DNA of 64,000 bases from DATBLE01 sp963775695 (GTDB taxonomy: Bacteria > Actinomycetota > Thermoleophilia > Gaiellales > Gaiellaceae). Position 1 is the stretch's first letter; every line of letters starts with the position of its first letter. Under the pieces are notes generated by a model. The model ran no database searches. It was given only the letters and a program-made list of their open reading frames with translations, and was not told the DNA's origin. The DNA is taken from contig CAVZJU010000001.1 of assembly GCA_963775695.1 (NCBI GenBank), forward strand, positions 248,001 through 312,000. Reading direction: 5' to 3'. Shown one piece after another: positions 1 through 8,048 of the stretch. The position numbers and the translations under genes are program-made.

Positions 1-240
1 TTCTACTTCGACGAGCTGTACAACGGCCTCTTCTACTGGCCCGCCGTCGCCTTCTCCCGCATCCTCGACTGGACGGTCGAGGGCCCGATCGTGAACGGCT
101 CGATCGTCGGCGTCGCCGGCCTCACCCGCCGCGCCGGGGGCTGGTTCCGCGAGTTCCAGACCGGCCTCGTGCGCGTGTACGCGTTCGCGATCGCCGCAGG
201 GCTCGCCGTCCTGATCCTCGTCTTCATCGCGGTCAGATGA
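1..240 (+). CDS. nuoL: NADH-quinone oxidoreductase subunit L, 3' end
   Basis: This is the last 79 codons of a frame that enters from the left edge and stops at TGA 238-240. NuoL is the distal antiporter-like membrane subunit of complex I and takes part in proton pumping coupled to quinone reduction. The visible part has a segment rich in aromatic residues followed by a C-terminal hydrophobic helix (AFAIAAGLAVLILVFIAV). The identification rests mainly on position: nuoM and nuoN follow on the same strand in the standard L-M-N order. The 142 nt between this stop and nuoM carry a palindromic repeat, which is unusual for an otherwise tightly packed operon. Confidence 0.85.
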   Translation, partial: FYFDELYNGLFYWPAVAFSRILDWTVEGPIVNGSIVGVAGLTRRAGGWFREFQTGLVRVYAFAIAAGLAVLILVFIAVR

Positions 241-251
241 GCCTTTTCGGA

Positions 252-370
252 CATGTCACGGGTCTGACCCTTTCACGCGACGAATCTGCACCACCTCGTC
301 CCCAACTTCGTCCAACCATGCGCCGGGTTGGTCGTTTCCGCCATGTCAGGGGTTTGACCCCTGACATGGC
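252..370. repeat. Palindromic repeat pair between nuoL and nuoM
   Basis: The nuoL-nuoM gap holds a perfect inverted repeat with 13-nt arms, GCCATGTCAGGGG (340-352) and CCCCTGACATGGC (358-370), around the loop TTTGA. A second copy of its left half, a 19-nt direct repeat with two mismatches, lies at 252-270 (matching 342-360). The form resembles REP-type extragenic palindromes. The right arm ends only 13 nt before the nuoM GTG start, and the nuoM Shine-Dalgarno sequence GGAGG (372-376) lies just outside it. It could be a passive repeat or an mRNA processing or stability element that sets the nuoL:nuoM ratio. Confidence 0.75.
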
Positions 371-382
371 CGGAGGTGTCAG

Positions 383-1846
383 GTGACGTCGCACGGCTGG
401 ATCACGACGACGCTGATCCTGCTGCCGCTGATCGCCGGGGTGGCGTTCTGGGTGGTGCCGATGCCGCGGGTCTGGGTCGCGCCCGCCGCGCTGCTCGTCT
501 CGCTGTTCGAGGTCGGCTTCTGGATCGAGGCGCTCGTCCGCTACGACTTCGACCGCGGGGGGCTCCAGGAGTGGAACCACGCCACGTGGCTGAAGGACCT
601 CGGCGTCTCGTACTCGGTCGGCTTCTACCAGGGCTTCTCGATCTGGCTGGTCGGCCTGACGACCGTGGTCATGTCCGCCTCGATCGCCTACGGCGCCTGG
701 ATGGGGCGCGACCGGCCGCGCGCCTACTACGGCCTGATGCTGTTCCTGACCGGCGCGATCGTCGGCGTCTTCACGGCCCAGGACCTTCTCCTCTTCTACG
801 TGTTCTGGGAGGCGATGCTGATCCCGCTGTACGTCCTGATCGGCGCGTGGGGCGGGCCCGGCCGGCTGAACGCGACGATCAAGTTCGTTATCTACACGAT
901 GGTCGGCTCGCTGCTGATGCTGGCCGCGGTGATCGTCTACGGCCTCCAGGCCGGGACGTTCTCGATGATCACCGGCGGGACGAACGCGAGCGACTGGATC
1001 TTCCTCGGCTTCGCCGCCGCCTTCGTCGTCAAGGGGCCGCTCTTCCCGTTCCACGGCTGGCTGCCGGACGCCTACCGCGAGTCGCCAGCGGAGGTCTCGG
1101 CCGTGCTGTCGGGCGTGATCTCGAAGGCGGCCGCCTTCGGCTTCCTGCGCATCTGCTTCTCGCTCTTCCCGGCGGGGGTGCAGGACTTCCGCACGCCGAT
1201 CCTCGTGCTGGCGACGATCGGGCTGATCTACGGCTCGCTGCTGGCGTTCCGGGCGCCTGACATCCGCGGGGTGATCGCGTACTCGTCCATGGCGCAGCTC
1301 GGTCTGATCGTGCTCGGGCTGTTCGCGACCAACTCGCTCGGGATCGACGGCGCCGTGCTGCAGATGGTCAACCACGGGCTCATCTCCGCCGTGCTGTTCA
1401 TGCTCGCCGGCGCGGTCGAGCGGCGGGCGGCCACAGGCCGGTTCGAGTCGCTCGGCGGGATGGCGAAGGGCCGGCCCGCGCTGGCGACCGTGCTGATGGC
1501 GACCGGGATCATCGCGCTCGCGGTTCCGGGCTCGGGCGCGTTCGCGGGCGAGTTCGCAATCCTCGCCGGCGTCTTCCAGCAGGGCTGGTTCTATGCAGTC
1601 GTCGGCGCGGTCGCGATCGTGCTCGCGGCCATGTACGTGCTGCGCATGATCTCGGGCGTGCTTCATGCCCGGAAGGGGCCCGCCGTACACGACGCGGCAC
1701 TCGACCTGCGGCCGGCGGAACTGGCGATCCTCGTCCCGCTGATCGCGATCCTGCTGTTCCTGTCCGCCTGGCCTGCGGCAATCACCGAGCGCGTCACGAC
1801 CGGATCGCAGACTTCGGCGACCGTGGCAGCAGGTGAGTCGAAATGA
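383..1846 (+). CDS. nuoM: NADH-quinone oxidoreductase subunit M
   Basis: Antiporter-like membrane subunit of respiratory complex I, 487 aa, normal length for the family, hydrophobic throughout. Family landmarks are present: the transmembrane glutamate in FWEAMLIPLY (E143), the transmembrane lysine K217 followed by HGWLPDA (224-230), and a second lysine at about 248 in the ISKAAAFGFLR helix. GTG start with GGAGG 7 nt upstream. Its ATG-TGA end overlaps nuoN by 4 nt, so the two are probably translationally coupled. It forms the end of the nuo operon with nuoL and nuoN and acts in the cytoplasmic membrane. Confidence 0.97.
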   Translation: MTSHGWITTTLILLPLIAGVAFWVVPMPRVWVAPAALLVSLFEVGFWIEALVRYDFDRGGLQEWNHATWLKDLGVSYSVGFYQGFSIWLVGLTTVVMSASIAYGAWMGRDRPRAYYGLMLFLTGAIVGVFTAQDLLLFYVFWEAMLIPLYVLIGAWGGPGRLNATIKFVIYTMVGSLLMLAAVIVYGLQAGTFSMITGGTNASDWIFLGFAAAFVVKGPLFPFHGWLPDAYRESPAEVSAVLSGVISKAAAFGFLRICFSLFPAGVQDFRTPILVLATIGLIYGSLLAFRAPDIRGVIAYSSMAQLGLIVLGLFATNSLGIDGAVLQMVNHGLISAVLFMLAGAVERRAATGRFESLGGMAKGRPALATVLMATGIIALAVPGSGAFAGEFAILAGVFQQGWFYAVVGAVAIVLAAMYVLRMISGVLHARKGPAVHDAALDLRPAELAILVPLIAILLFLSAWPAAITERVTTGSQTSATVAAGESK

Positions 1847-3315
1847 TCGCCGTCGCGCGCCCGCCGGTCGACTGGTTCTCGATCTCGCCGTCGCTGATCC
1901 TGCTGATCGCCGCCGGAGCCTGCCTGATGGTCGCCGTCCTCGTCCCGGACACCGCCCGCCGCGCGACCGCCGCCACCGTCACTGCCGGCGGTTTCGTCGG
2001 ATCGTTCGTCGCCGCGATCCTCCTCTACGACCGCACGCCGGTCGGCATCGGCGTGTACGCCGACACCATCCGCCGCGACCGCTTCTTCGCCCTGGCTGCG
2101 ATCATCCTCGCGGTCGTCGGCCTGGTCGCCGTGCTCGTCGCCTACACCGAGCACCGGCACGGCCACGTCGCCGAGTACTACGCGCTGCTCGCCGCCGCCG
2201 CCGCCGGGATGATGTTCCTCACCCAGGCGAACTCGCTGATGACGCTGTTCCTCGGCCTGGAGTGGTTCTCGATCTCGCTGTACATCCTCTGCGCGATCGA
2301 CTACCGCAGGGAGCGGTCGCTCGAGGCCGGGCTCAAGTACCTCGTGATCGGCGGGTTCGGCTCAGCCGTGCTCCTTTTCGGCTCGGCGCTCGTCTACGGC
2401 GCGACCGGAAAGCTGACCTTCGACGGGATCGCCGAGGCGGTCACCGCGGGCGGGCTCAGCCACGACGCGCTGCTCCTCACCGGGCTGGCGATGATCATCG
2501 TCGGGCTCGGCTTCAAGGCCTCGGCGGCCCCCTTCCACATGTGGACGCCGGACGTGTACGAAGGAGCCCCCACCTCGGTGACGGCGTTCATGGCTGCCGC
2601 AACGAAGGTGGCGGCGCTGCTGCTCACGTTCCGGATCCTGGTCACCGCCTTCCCGCAGGAGCACGAGCTCTGGACGATCGCGATCGCGGTGATCGCCGTC
2701 TGCTCGCTCGTGCTGGGCAACTTCGCCGCGCTGGTCCAGAAGAACCTGAAGCGGCTGCTCGCGTACTCGTCGATCTCGAATGCGGGCTTCATGCTGATCG
2801 CCGTCTCCGCAAACAGCGCCCTGGGCGGACGCGCTCTCCTCTACTACCTGATCCCCTACGCAGCGGCCTCGATCGGCGCATTCGCCGTGATCGCCGCCCG
2901 CGAGCGCGAGCTCGGCCACGACGTGGCCGTCGACGACCTGGCCGGAATGGGCTGGGAGCGGCCGCTGCTCGGCGCGTCCATGTGGGCCTTCATGCTGAGC
3001 TTCGCCGGCCTGCCGCCGACCGGCGGCTTCCTCGGCAAGTTCTACGTCTTCTCGGCAGCATACGACCACGGGTGGCTCTGGCTCGTGATCGTCGGCGTGC
3101 TCGCCACCGCGGTCAGCCTCTACTACTACCTGAACGTGATCCGCGCGCTGTACCTGCGGCCGGGCGCCGAGCTCCAGTTCGCCGCGGGCGGCCAGCCTCC
3201 GCGCGACTCGCTGCTCCAGGTGGGCACGGCCGCGTGCGTCGTGGTGGTGATCGGCTCGTTCTTCGCCGTGCAGCCGCTGATCGACCTCGCCGAGAAGGCG
3301 ATCGCGTCGCTCTAG
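1843..3315 (+). CDS. nuoN: NADH-quinone oxidoreductase subunit N
   Basis: Third antiporter-like membrane subunit of complex I, 490 aa. The proton_antipo_M region contains GLEWFSISLYIL (glutamate E140) and GFKASAAPFHMWTPDVYEGAP with its membrane lysine (K225), both typical of NuoN. The ATG overlaps the nuoM stop (ATGA). It is the last nuo gene; the next gene downstream lies on the opposite strand and its stop is only 1 nt away, so no room is left for a classical terminator between them. Confidence 0.97.
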   Translation: MIAVARPPVDWFSISPSLILLIAAGACLMVAVLVPDTARRATAATVTAGGFVGSFVAAILLYDRTPVGIGVYADTIRRDRFFALAAIILAVVGLVAVLVAYTEHRHGHVAEYYALLAAAAAGMMFLTQANSLMTLFLGLEWFSISLYILCAIDYRRERSLEAGLKYLVIGGFGSAVLLFGSALVYGATGKLTFDGIAEAVTAGGLSHDALLLTGLAMIIVGLGFKASAAPFHMWTPDVYEGAPTSVTAFMAAATKVAALLLTFRILVTAFPQEHELWTIAIAVIAVCSLVLGNFAALVQKNLKRLLAYSSISNAGFMLIAVSANSALGGRALLYYLIPYAAASIGAFAVIAARERELGHDVAVDDLAGMGWERPLLGASMWAFMLSFAGLPPTGGFLGKFYVFSAAYDHGWLWLVIVGVLATAVSLYYYLNVIRALYLRPGAELQFAAGGQPPRDSLLQVGTAACVVVVIGSFFAVQPLIDLAEKAIASL

Positions 3316-3316
3316 C

Positions 3317-3706
3317 CTACGAGGTGAGCTGGCCCGGAGCCGGCCGCGCCAGCAGGCGCCGGATCGCAGGCAGCGACCCGATCAGCGCCTGGATCCCGAA
3401 CACGACCAGGCATGCGATCAGCGCGGAGACGGCCGCCTGCGGCACCGCCCCCTCGGCGCGCAGCGGTGCGCGCAGCGCAGCGGCGGTGAGCACGAGCAGG
3501 AGGGTGACGACGTGCAGCATCGCCACCACGCGACGGTGTGGCATCGCATCCGGCTGGAGCTGCTCCTCGACCGCCGCGAGGCCGGCAACAACGATCGCGG
3601 GCACGGTCGCGAGCAGAAGATAGAACGAGAGCGTCGGCGCGTTCAGGGCGTCGGTGACGATCGCGAGCAGGACGAGCGCCACCGGGAGGAGCTCACGACG
3701 CGTCAC
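3317..3706 (-). CDS. Small hypothetical integral membrane protein
   Basis: A 129-aa protein with about four hydrophobic segments (LLPVALVLLAIVT, LSFYLLLATVPAIVVAGLAAV, LHVVTLLLVLTAAAL, AVSALIACLVVFGIQALIG) and a basic C-terminus (IRRLLARP). I do not recognise a family. The GTG start at 3706 was chosen because the frame above it is antisense to the hydrolase gene and loses hydrophobic character. It converges with nuoN and is divergently arranged with the hydrolase at 3758. The 51-nt gap between the two must hold both promoters. Confidence 0.7.
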   Translation of the reverse strand: MTRRELLPVALVLLAIVTDALNAPTLSFYLLLATVPAIVVAGLAAVEEQLQPDAMPHRRVVAMLHVVTLLLVLTAAALRAPLRAEGAVPQAAVSALIACLVVFGIQALIGSLPAIRRLLARPAPGQLTS

Positions 3707-3757
3707 GACCTGTAGCTTCGCCGTCCAGCCGGACGTTCCTCCGTTAGATTCCGGCCC

Positions 3758-4450
3758 ATGACCATTCCTCTCACCTGGCTCGGGCACGCGAGCTTCCGGC
3801 TCGACAGCCCCGGAGGCAAGCGCATCTACGTCGACCCCTGGCTGACCGGGAACCCGAAGTGCCCCGAGGCCGAGCAAACGCCCGAACGCATCGACCTCAT
3901 CGCCCTCACCCACGGCCACGGCGACCACGTCGGCGACACGGTCGCGCTCTGGAACCAGTTCCAGCCGCCGGTCGTCGCCCTCGTCGAGCTGCGCGGCTGG
4001 CTCGCTTCCCAGGGACTTCCGGCGGAGACGGCCCACGCGCCGAACAAGGGCGGCACCGCCCATGTCGACGGAATCAAGATCACCCTGACCGACGCCAACC
4101 ACTCCTCGAGCGCCGAGGACGGAACGTACACCGGCGAGCCGGCCGGGCTCGTGGTCGAGCTCGAGGACGGCTTCAAGATCTACTTCGCCGGCGACACGAA
4201 CGTCTTCATGTCGATGCAGCTGATCGGGCGGATCTACGAGCCCGACGTGGCCGTTCTCCCGATCGGAGACCACTTCACCATGGGCCCGCGGGAGGCGGCC
4301 GTGGCGCTCGAGCTACTGGGGACGAAGCGGTGCGTTCCTTGTCACTACGGCACGTTCCCGCTGCTCGCCGGCACGCCCGACGAGCTGAAGCAGCTGGCTC
4401 CGGACGTCGACGTGATCGTCCCCGAACCCGGCGAGACGATCGAGCTGTAG
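3758..4450 (+). CDS. UPF0173-like metal-dependent hydrolase (metallo-beta-lactamase fold)
   Basis: A 230-aa cytosolic protein of the MBL superfamily. The signature metal motif THGHGDH is at 51-57 (HxHxDH), preceded by a strand and WLGHASF near the N-terminus. A later FAGDTNVF segment supplies the Asp bridging ligand, and CHYGTFP near the C-terminus supplies the last histidine. This layout (LGHASF, DPWLTGNP, THGHGDHVGD, GDTN, HYGTFP) fits the UPF0173/YtkL group, whose physiological substrate is not established. The next gene starts directly after its stop, so the two are co-transcribed. Confidence 0.9.
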   Translation: MTIPLTWLGHASFRLDSPGGKRIYVDPWLTGNPKCPEAEQTPERIDLIALTHGHGDHVGDTVALWNQFQPPVVALVELRGWLASQGLPAETAHAPNKGGTAHVDGIKITLTDANHSSSAEDGTYTGEPAGLVVELEDGFKIYFAGDTNVFMSMQLIGRIYEPDVAVLPIGDHFTMGPREAAVALELLGTKRCVPCHYGTFPLLAGTPDELKQLAPDVDVIVPEPGETIEL

Positions 4451-4726
4451 ATGCGGGAGCGCTGGCTCGGGGCGACCGGGCGCCGCGTGCCCGAGATCGC
4501 AGTCGACGGCGACGTGGAATTGCCCGACGACGTCCTCTGGCTCGAGCAGGCGGATGCCACCGCGGTCCGCGAGGCCCACGAAACCGGACGTCCGGTTGCT
4601 GCCCACGCCGACTCGCCCGAAGCCGTGAAGGAAGCGCTCGCCCACCCCGAGGTCGCGTGCGTGCTCGTCCCGCCCGGGCGGCGCGACCTGCTCGAGCTCG
4701 ACCTGACCGCGCTCACGTATGACTGA
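4451..4726 (+). CDS. Hypothetical 91-aa protein
   Basis: The ATG directly abuts the stop of the MBL hydrolase, and the 3' end overlaps the DUF1028 gene by 8 nt, so this is an internal gene of the operon. It is an acidic soluble protein with a possible alpha/beta pattern (VLWLEQADATAVREAHETG; VACVLVPPGRRDLLEL). I do not recognise a family. The tight spacing on both sides argues that it is real. Confidence 0.7.
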   Translation: MRERWLGATGRRVPEIAVDGDVELPDDVLWLEQADATAVREAHETGRPVAAHADSPEAVKEALAHPEVACVLVPPGRRDLLELDLTALTYD

Positions 4727-5561
4727 GGTCGTCTCGACGTTCTCGATCGTGGCGTGCGACCTCGAGGCGGGCCAGTGGGGCGTGGCCACGCAATCGAAGT
4801 TCCTGGCCGTGGGCTCGGTGGTGCCCTGGGCGGAGGCAACCGTCGGCGCCGTCGCCACCCAGTCGTACGCGAACCCGAGCTACGGCCCCGACGGGCTCCG
4901 GCTCCTGCGCGAAGGCCTGTCCGCCGAGGACACGGTCGCGCGCCTGACCGGCGCGGACGAGGACCGCGAGCAGCGTCAGCTCGGGGTCGTCGACGGCCGC
5001 GGCGGCGCGGCCACCTACACCGGCACCGGATGCCACGACTGGGCCGGCGGACGCACCGGTCCGTGCTTCGCCGCCCAGGGGAACATCCTCGTCTCCGCCG
5101 CCACGGTCGACGCGCTCGCCGAGACGTTCGAGGCGACGGCCGGAAAGCCGCTCGCCCAACGGCTGCTCGACAGCCTCGCCGCCGCCCAGACGGCGGGCGG
5201 AGACAAACGCGGCCAGCAGTCGGCGGCGCTGATCGTGGTCGAGAAGGACGCGGGCTATGCCGGGCTCACAGACACCCTCGTCGACCTCCGCGTCGACGAC
5301 CACCCCCGCCCGATCGAGGAGCTGCGGCGTCTGTACGGCATTCACCAGGCGCTGTTCGGACGCACGCCGCGCGAGGAGTGGGTCGAGGTCGACGAGGTCC
5401 TCACGGCCGAGCTGCGCGAGCGCCTCACCCAACTCGGGTACGAGGAGGAATTGCCGGCGGCGTTCGCGCGTTGGTCCGGCAGCGAAAACCTGGAAGAGCG
5501 GGTCGACGGGGTCGAGCGGATCGACCCGGTCGTCCTCCGAGCCTTGAGGGAGGCCAAGTGA
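4719..5561 (+). CDS. DUF1028 family protein (putative Ntn-hydrolase)
   Basis: A 280-aa protein with the DUF1028 pattern: TFSIVACDLEAGQWGVATQS near the N-terminus, then GAVATQSYANPSYG and GLRLLREGLSAEDTVARLT, and later GCHDWAGG and FAAQGNILV. The family is thought to have an N-terminal-nucleophile-hydrolase-like fold; its substrate is unknown. The C-terminal third (from about residue 215) is an extra helical region with a peptidoglycan-binding-like look. It overlaps both neighbours (8 nt upstream, 4 nt downstream), so translation is coupled across the operon. Confidence 0.9.
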   Translation: MTEVVSTFSIVACDLEAGQWGVATQSKFLAVGSVVPWAEATVGAVATQSYANPSYGPDGLRLLREGLSAEDTVARLTGADEDREQRQLGVVDGRGGAATYTGTGCHDWAGGRTGPCFAAQGNILVSAATVDALAETFEATAGKPLAQRLLDSLAAAQTAGGDKRGQQSAALIVVEKDAGYAGLTDTLVDLRVDDHPRPIEELRRLYGIHQALFGRTPREEWVEVDEVLTAELRERLTQLGYEEELPAAFARWSGSENLEERVDGVERIDPVVLRALREAK

Positions 5562-6202
5562 CCGAGGGCTACGAGGTCGCGCACGTGGACGATCTGGAGG
5601 AGCTGCCGATCAACCAGGGCGAGTTCGTCTGGCGCCCCGTCCGGCGGCGCTTCGGGATCAGCGCGTTCGGCACGAATGCCTACACGGCAAAGGCGGGTCA
5701 GCGGGTCGTCGAGGAGCACTTCGAGCAGGACGGCCACGAGGAGATGTACGTCGTCCTCCGCGGCCGCGCGACGTTCGCGCTCGGCGACGACGAGGTCGAT
5801 GCGCCCGCGGGGACGATCGTCTTCGCGCGGCCGGGGACGAAGCGCGGGGCGATCGCGGCCGAGGACGACACCGCGGTGCTCGCTGTCGGCGCGAAGCCCG
5901 GCGTCGTCTTCGAGCCCTCGCCGTGGGAGGACATCTTCGCCGCGTTCTCCTACGCGGAGAAGGGCGAGGTCGACACCGCGCGGGAGATGATCGCCGGCGC
6001 GATCGACCGGCGGCCCGACGAGTGGCAGGGACACTTCAACGCGGCCTGCTTCGAGATCCTCTACGGCGACAAGGAGGCCGGGATCGCGCACCTGCAGCGC
6101 GCCCATGAGCTCGAGCCCGAGCGCGTCTCCGAGGCGGCGGCGAAGGACAGCGACTTCGACGCCGTACGCGACGACCCGCGAGTGTCAGCGATCGCCGGGT
6201 AA
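5558..6202 (+). CDS. Cupin-domain protein with C-terminal TPR-like region
   Basis: 214 aa. Residues about 50-110 form a cupin barrel (EEMYVVLRGRATFALGDDEVDAPAGTIVFARPG); residues 125-200 are helical with TPR-like repeats (GEVDTAREMIAGAIDRRPDEWQGHFNAACFE, then HLQRAHELEPE). The GTG start overlaps the DUF1028 stop (GTGA). This cupin-plus-TPR architecture occurs in uncharacterised actinobacterial proteins; a sensory or enzyme-assisting role is possible but not shown. Its last 18 nt overlap the converging Ldh-family gene. Confidence 0.85.
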   Translation: MTEGYEVAHVDDLEELPINQGEFVWRPVRRRFGISAFGTNAYTAKAGQRVVEEHFEQDGHEEMYVVLRGRATFALGDDEVDAPAGTIVFARPGTKRGAIAAEDDTAVLAVGAKPGVVFEPSPWEDIFAAFSYAEKGEVDTAREMIAGAIDRRPDEWQGHFNAACFEILYGDKEAGIAHLQRAHELEPERVSEAAAKDSDFDAVRDDPRVSAIAG

Positions 6203-6937
6203 GCGCACGTCGCCGGCCAGGTCGCGGAGACCGGGCACCGGGTCGTGCTCCGGCCTGGCGACGAGCAGCAGTGCGCCGTGCTCCTCGCCCGCGAGCGCCG
6301 ACACGAGCATCTCGAGGCCGACCGCCAGTGCGAACGCCTTGTGCGCCCGGTCGCCGCCGAAGGGAACGAGCTCCTCGGGCGGAGCCAGCCCTGCGAGGAC
6401 GTCGCCGTGCGTGACGCGACCCATCGAGACGTCCGCAACCAGCGGCCCGCCGTCCGAGCTCGGGACGGCGATCGCAATCGGGTTCGTCCCCGCGAGCGGC
6501 GGCCCGCCGTCGGGCGAGGCGAGCCGTTTCGGCGAGGTTGCGGTCAGCGCCGCTGCGAGGCCGCCCTCGGCGAGGCGTCGCACCCAGTAGCCGAGCGACC
6601 CGGTCGGGAAGCAGCGCACGGCGACGACGACACGGGCGTTGGTGGGCGGCTCGGCGAGCACCGCGTCGCAGATCGCCGCCAGCGTCAGGTAACCGAGCGT
6701 GCCGGTGCCGTCCCAGCGCTCGTAGCCGGGCTCGGCGACGACTCGTTCCGGGCGGGCAGACGGTTCGATGTCCGGCAGCGTCTCCAGCCAGTCGATGCGT
6801 GCCAGACCGTGACTCGTCTTTCCGCGACGCTCGGCGTCGAGGAAATGGTCGGCGAGGGTGGCTGCGTCGGCCTCGGAGAAACCGAGCGCCCGCAGCCGGT
6901 CGAGAGGAGTGACAACTGACTTGGTGACAGGATGAAT
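6185..6937 (-). CDS. Short Ldh-family (malate/L-lactate/ureidoglycolate) oxidoreductase, start unclear
   Basis: The frame matches the NAD(P)-dependent Ldh_2 family: LGFSEADAATLADHFLDAERRGKTSHGLARIDWLE (given here in pieces, LGFSEADAATLADHFLD, then RRGKTSHGLARI) carries the catalytic-type SHG motif, and GTNPIAIAVP, VADVSMGRVTHGDVL and PFGGDRAHKAFALAVGLEML follow. At about 240-250 aa it is roughly 100 aa shorter than usual and lacks the central PEGWALD...TTDP part. No ATG, GTG or TTG lies in frame between the upstream mrp stop and residue 92; the first conventional start (GTG 6661) would remove the conserved N-terminus. ATT at 6937 is given as a provisional start. A palindrome covers this spot. 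It may be a pseudogene or use a rare start. Confidence 0.6.
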   Translation of the reverse strand: MHPVTKSVVTPLDRLRALGFSEADAATLADHFLDAERRGKTSHGLARIDWLETLPDIEPSARPERVVAEPGYERWDGTGTLGYLTLAAICDAVLAEPPTNARVVVAVRCFPTGSLGYWVRRLAEGGLAAALTATSPKRLASPDGGPPLAGTNPIAIAVPSSDGGPLVADVSMGRVTHGDVLAGLAPPEELVPFGGDRAHKAFALAVGLEMLVSALAGEEHGALLLVARPEHDPVPGLRDLAGDVRLPGDR

Positions 6938-6948
6938 CCTGTCACCAA
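6921..6948. repeat. 28-bp palindrome at the mrp-Ldh junction
   Basis: A perfect inverted repeat with 13-nt arms: TTGGTGACAGGAT (6921-6933) and ATCCTGTCACCAA (6936-6948), separated by 2 nt. It lies 8 nt beyond the mrp stop codon (minus strand) and covers the expected start and ribosome-binding region of the Ldh-family gene. The 2-nt loop favours a DNA operator or a REP-like repeat over an RNA hairpin terminator; no U-run follows. Confidence 0.7.
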
Positions 6949-6955
6949 CACCTCT

Positions 6956-8020
6956 CTAGCTGAGGACCGGCAGCGCCTTGAACGTCTGCCGGCCTGCGTG
7001 GATCGCCTCGGCGATCCGGACGATCTCGCGTGACGTCTCCGAATCGGGCTCGGCCCAGACGAGCGGCTCGCCCTCGTCGCCGCACTCGCGCAGCCGCACG
7101 TCGAGCGGGACCTTGCCGAGCAGCGGCACCCCGAGCTCCGTCGCGAGCCGCTCGCCGCCGCCCGTGCCGAACACGTCGGAGGTCATGTTCTCGACCACCC
7201 CGATCAGGCGCATGTTCGTCTTCTGCGCCATCGTCGCCGCCCGCGACGCGACCTCCTGCGCGAGCGGCTGCGGCGTCGTCACGATCACCGCCTCTGCACG
7301 CGGCAGCAGCTGGCCGAGCGAGATCGAGACGTCACCTGTCCCGGGAGGCATGTCGACGAGCAACAGGTCGAGCTCTCCCCAGTGGACGTCGGACAGAAAC
7401 TGTTCGAGAGCGCGATGGAGCATCGGCCCGCGCCACATCACGGGCGCGTTGTCGTCCAGGAAGAAGCCGATCGACATCAGCTTCAGGTCGTCCTTCACCG
7501 GCGGGACGATCATCTTGTCGACGACGACCGGCTTCTGCGACACGCCGAGCATGTGCGGGATCGAGTGGCCGTAGACGTCGGCGTCGAGAACGCCGGTGCG
7601 ATGGCCGAGCGACGAGAAAGCGGCGGCGAGGTTCACGGTCAGCGACGACTTGCCGACGCCGCCCTTGCCGCTCGCGACCGCCAGGACCCGCGTGTTCCGG
7701 TCGACGGAGATCCCTTTGCTGCGGCTCTCGATGCCGCCGCGCAGCTTCACCGACAGGGCGGAGCGCTCCTCGGCGCTCATCACGTCGAAGCCGAGACGCA
7801 CCCGCTCGACGCCCGGGACCTTTCCGACGTGCTCCAGGACCTGGCTCTGGAAACTCTCCCGAAGCGGGCAGCCTGCGACGGTCAGCGCGATCGTCACCGA
7901 GACGTCGCCGCCGTCGATCTCGATGTCGCGCACCATGTCGAGCTCCGTCACCGGCCTGCGGAGCTCCGGGTCGATGACGTTCTCGAGCGCCTTCAGGATC
8001 GCGTCGCGGACCGGAGCCAT
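6956..8020 (-). CDS. mrp: Mrp/ApbC/NBP35-type P-loop ATPase
   Basis: 354 aa. Residues 1-85 form a MIP18/DUF59 domain (IDPELRRPVTELDMV); from about 110 there is a ParA-like P-loop domain with the deviant Walker A ASGKGGVGKSS (117-127), then DMPPGTGD and GVVENMTSDVFG. The family acts as a scaffold or carrier for Fe-S cluster transfer. The CxxC pair that usually follows the ENM motif in ApbC/NBP35 carriers is not seen here (SDVFGTGGG instead), so cluster bridging by that pair is doubtful. Normal length; ATG start. Confidence 0.93.
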   Translation of the reverse strand: MAPVRDAILKALENVIDPELRRPVTELDMVRDIEIDGGDVSVTIALTVAGCPLRESFQSQVLEHVGKVPGVERVRLGFDVMSAEERSALSVKLRGGIESRSKGISVDRNTRVLAVASGKGGVGKSSLTVNLAAAFSSLGHRTGVLDADVYGHSIPHMLGVSQKPVVVDKMIVPPVKDDLKLMSIGFFLDDNAPVMWRGPMLHRALEQFLSDVHWGELDLLLVDMPPGTGDVSISLGQLLPRAEAVIVTTPQPLAQEVASRAATMAQKTNMRLIGVVENMTSDVFGTGGGERLATELGVPLLGKVPLDVRLRECGDEGEPLVWAEPDSETSREIVRIAEAIHAGRQTFKALPVLS

Positions 8021-8048
8021 CTTCCTGAGCGTAGCCGTTTCGAGCCTT

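Noticed and set aside
233..1690. Long minus-strand frame antisense to nuoM
   Set aside because: Arg/Gln/Asp/His-rich low-complexity translation typical of antisense frames in high-GC DNA; no hydrophobic core or motif, while the + strand encodes a full NuoM.
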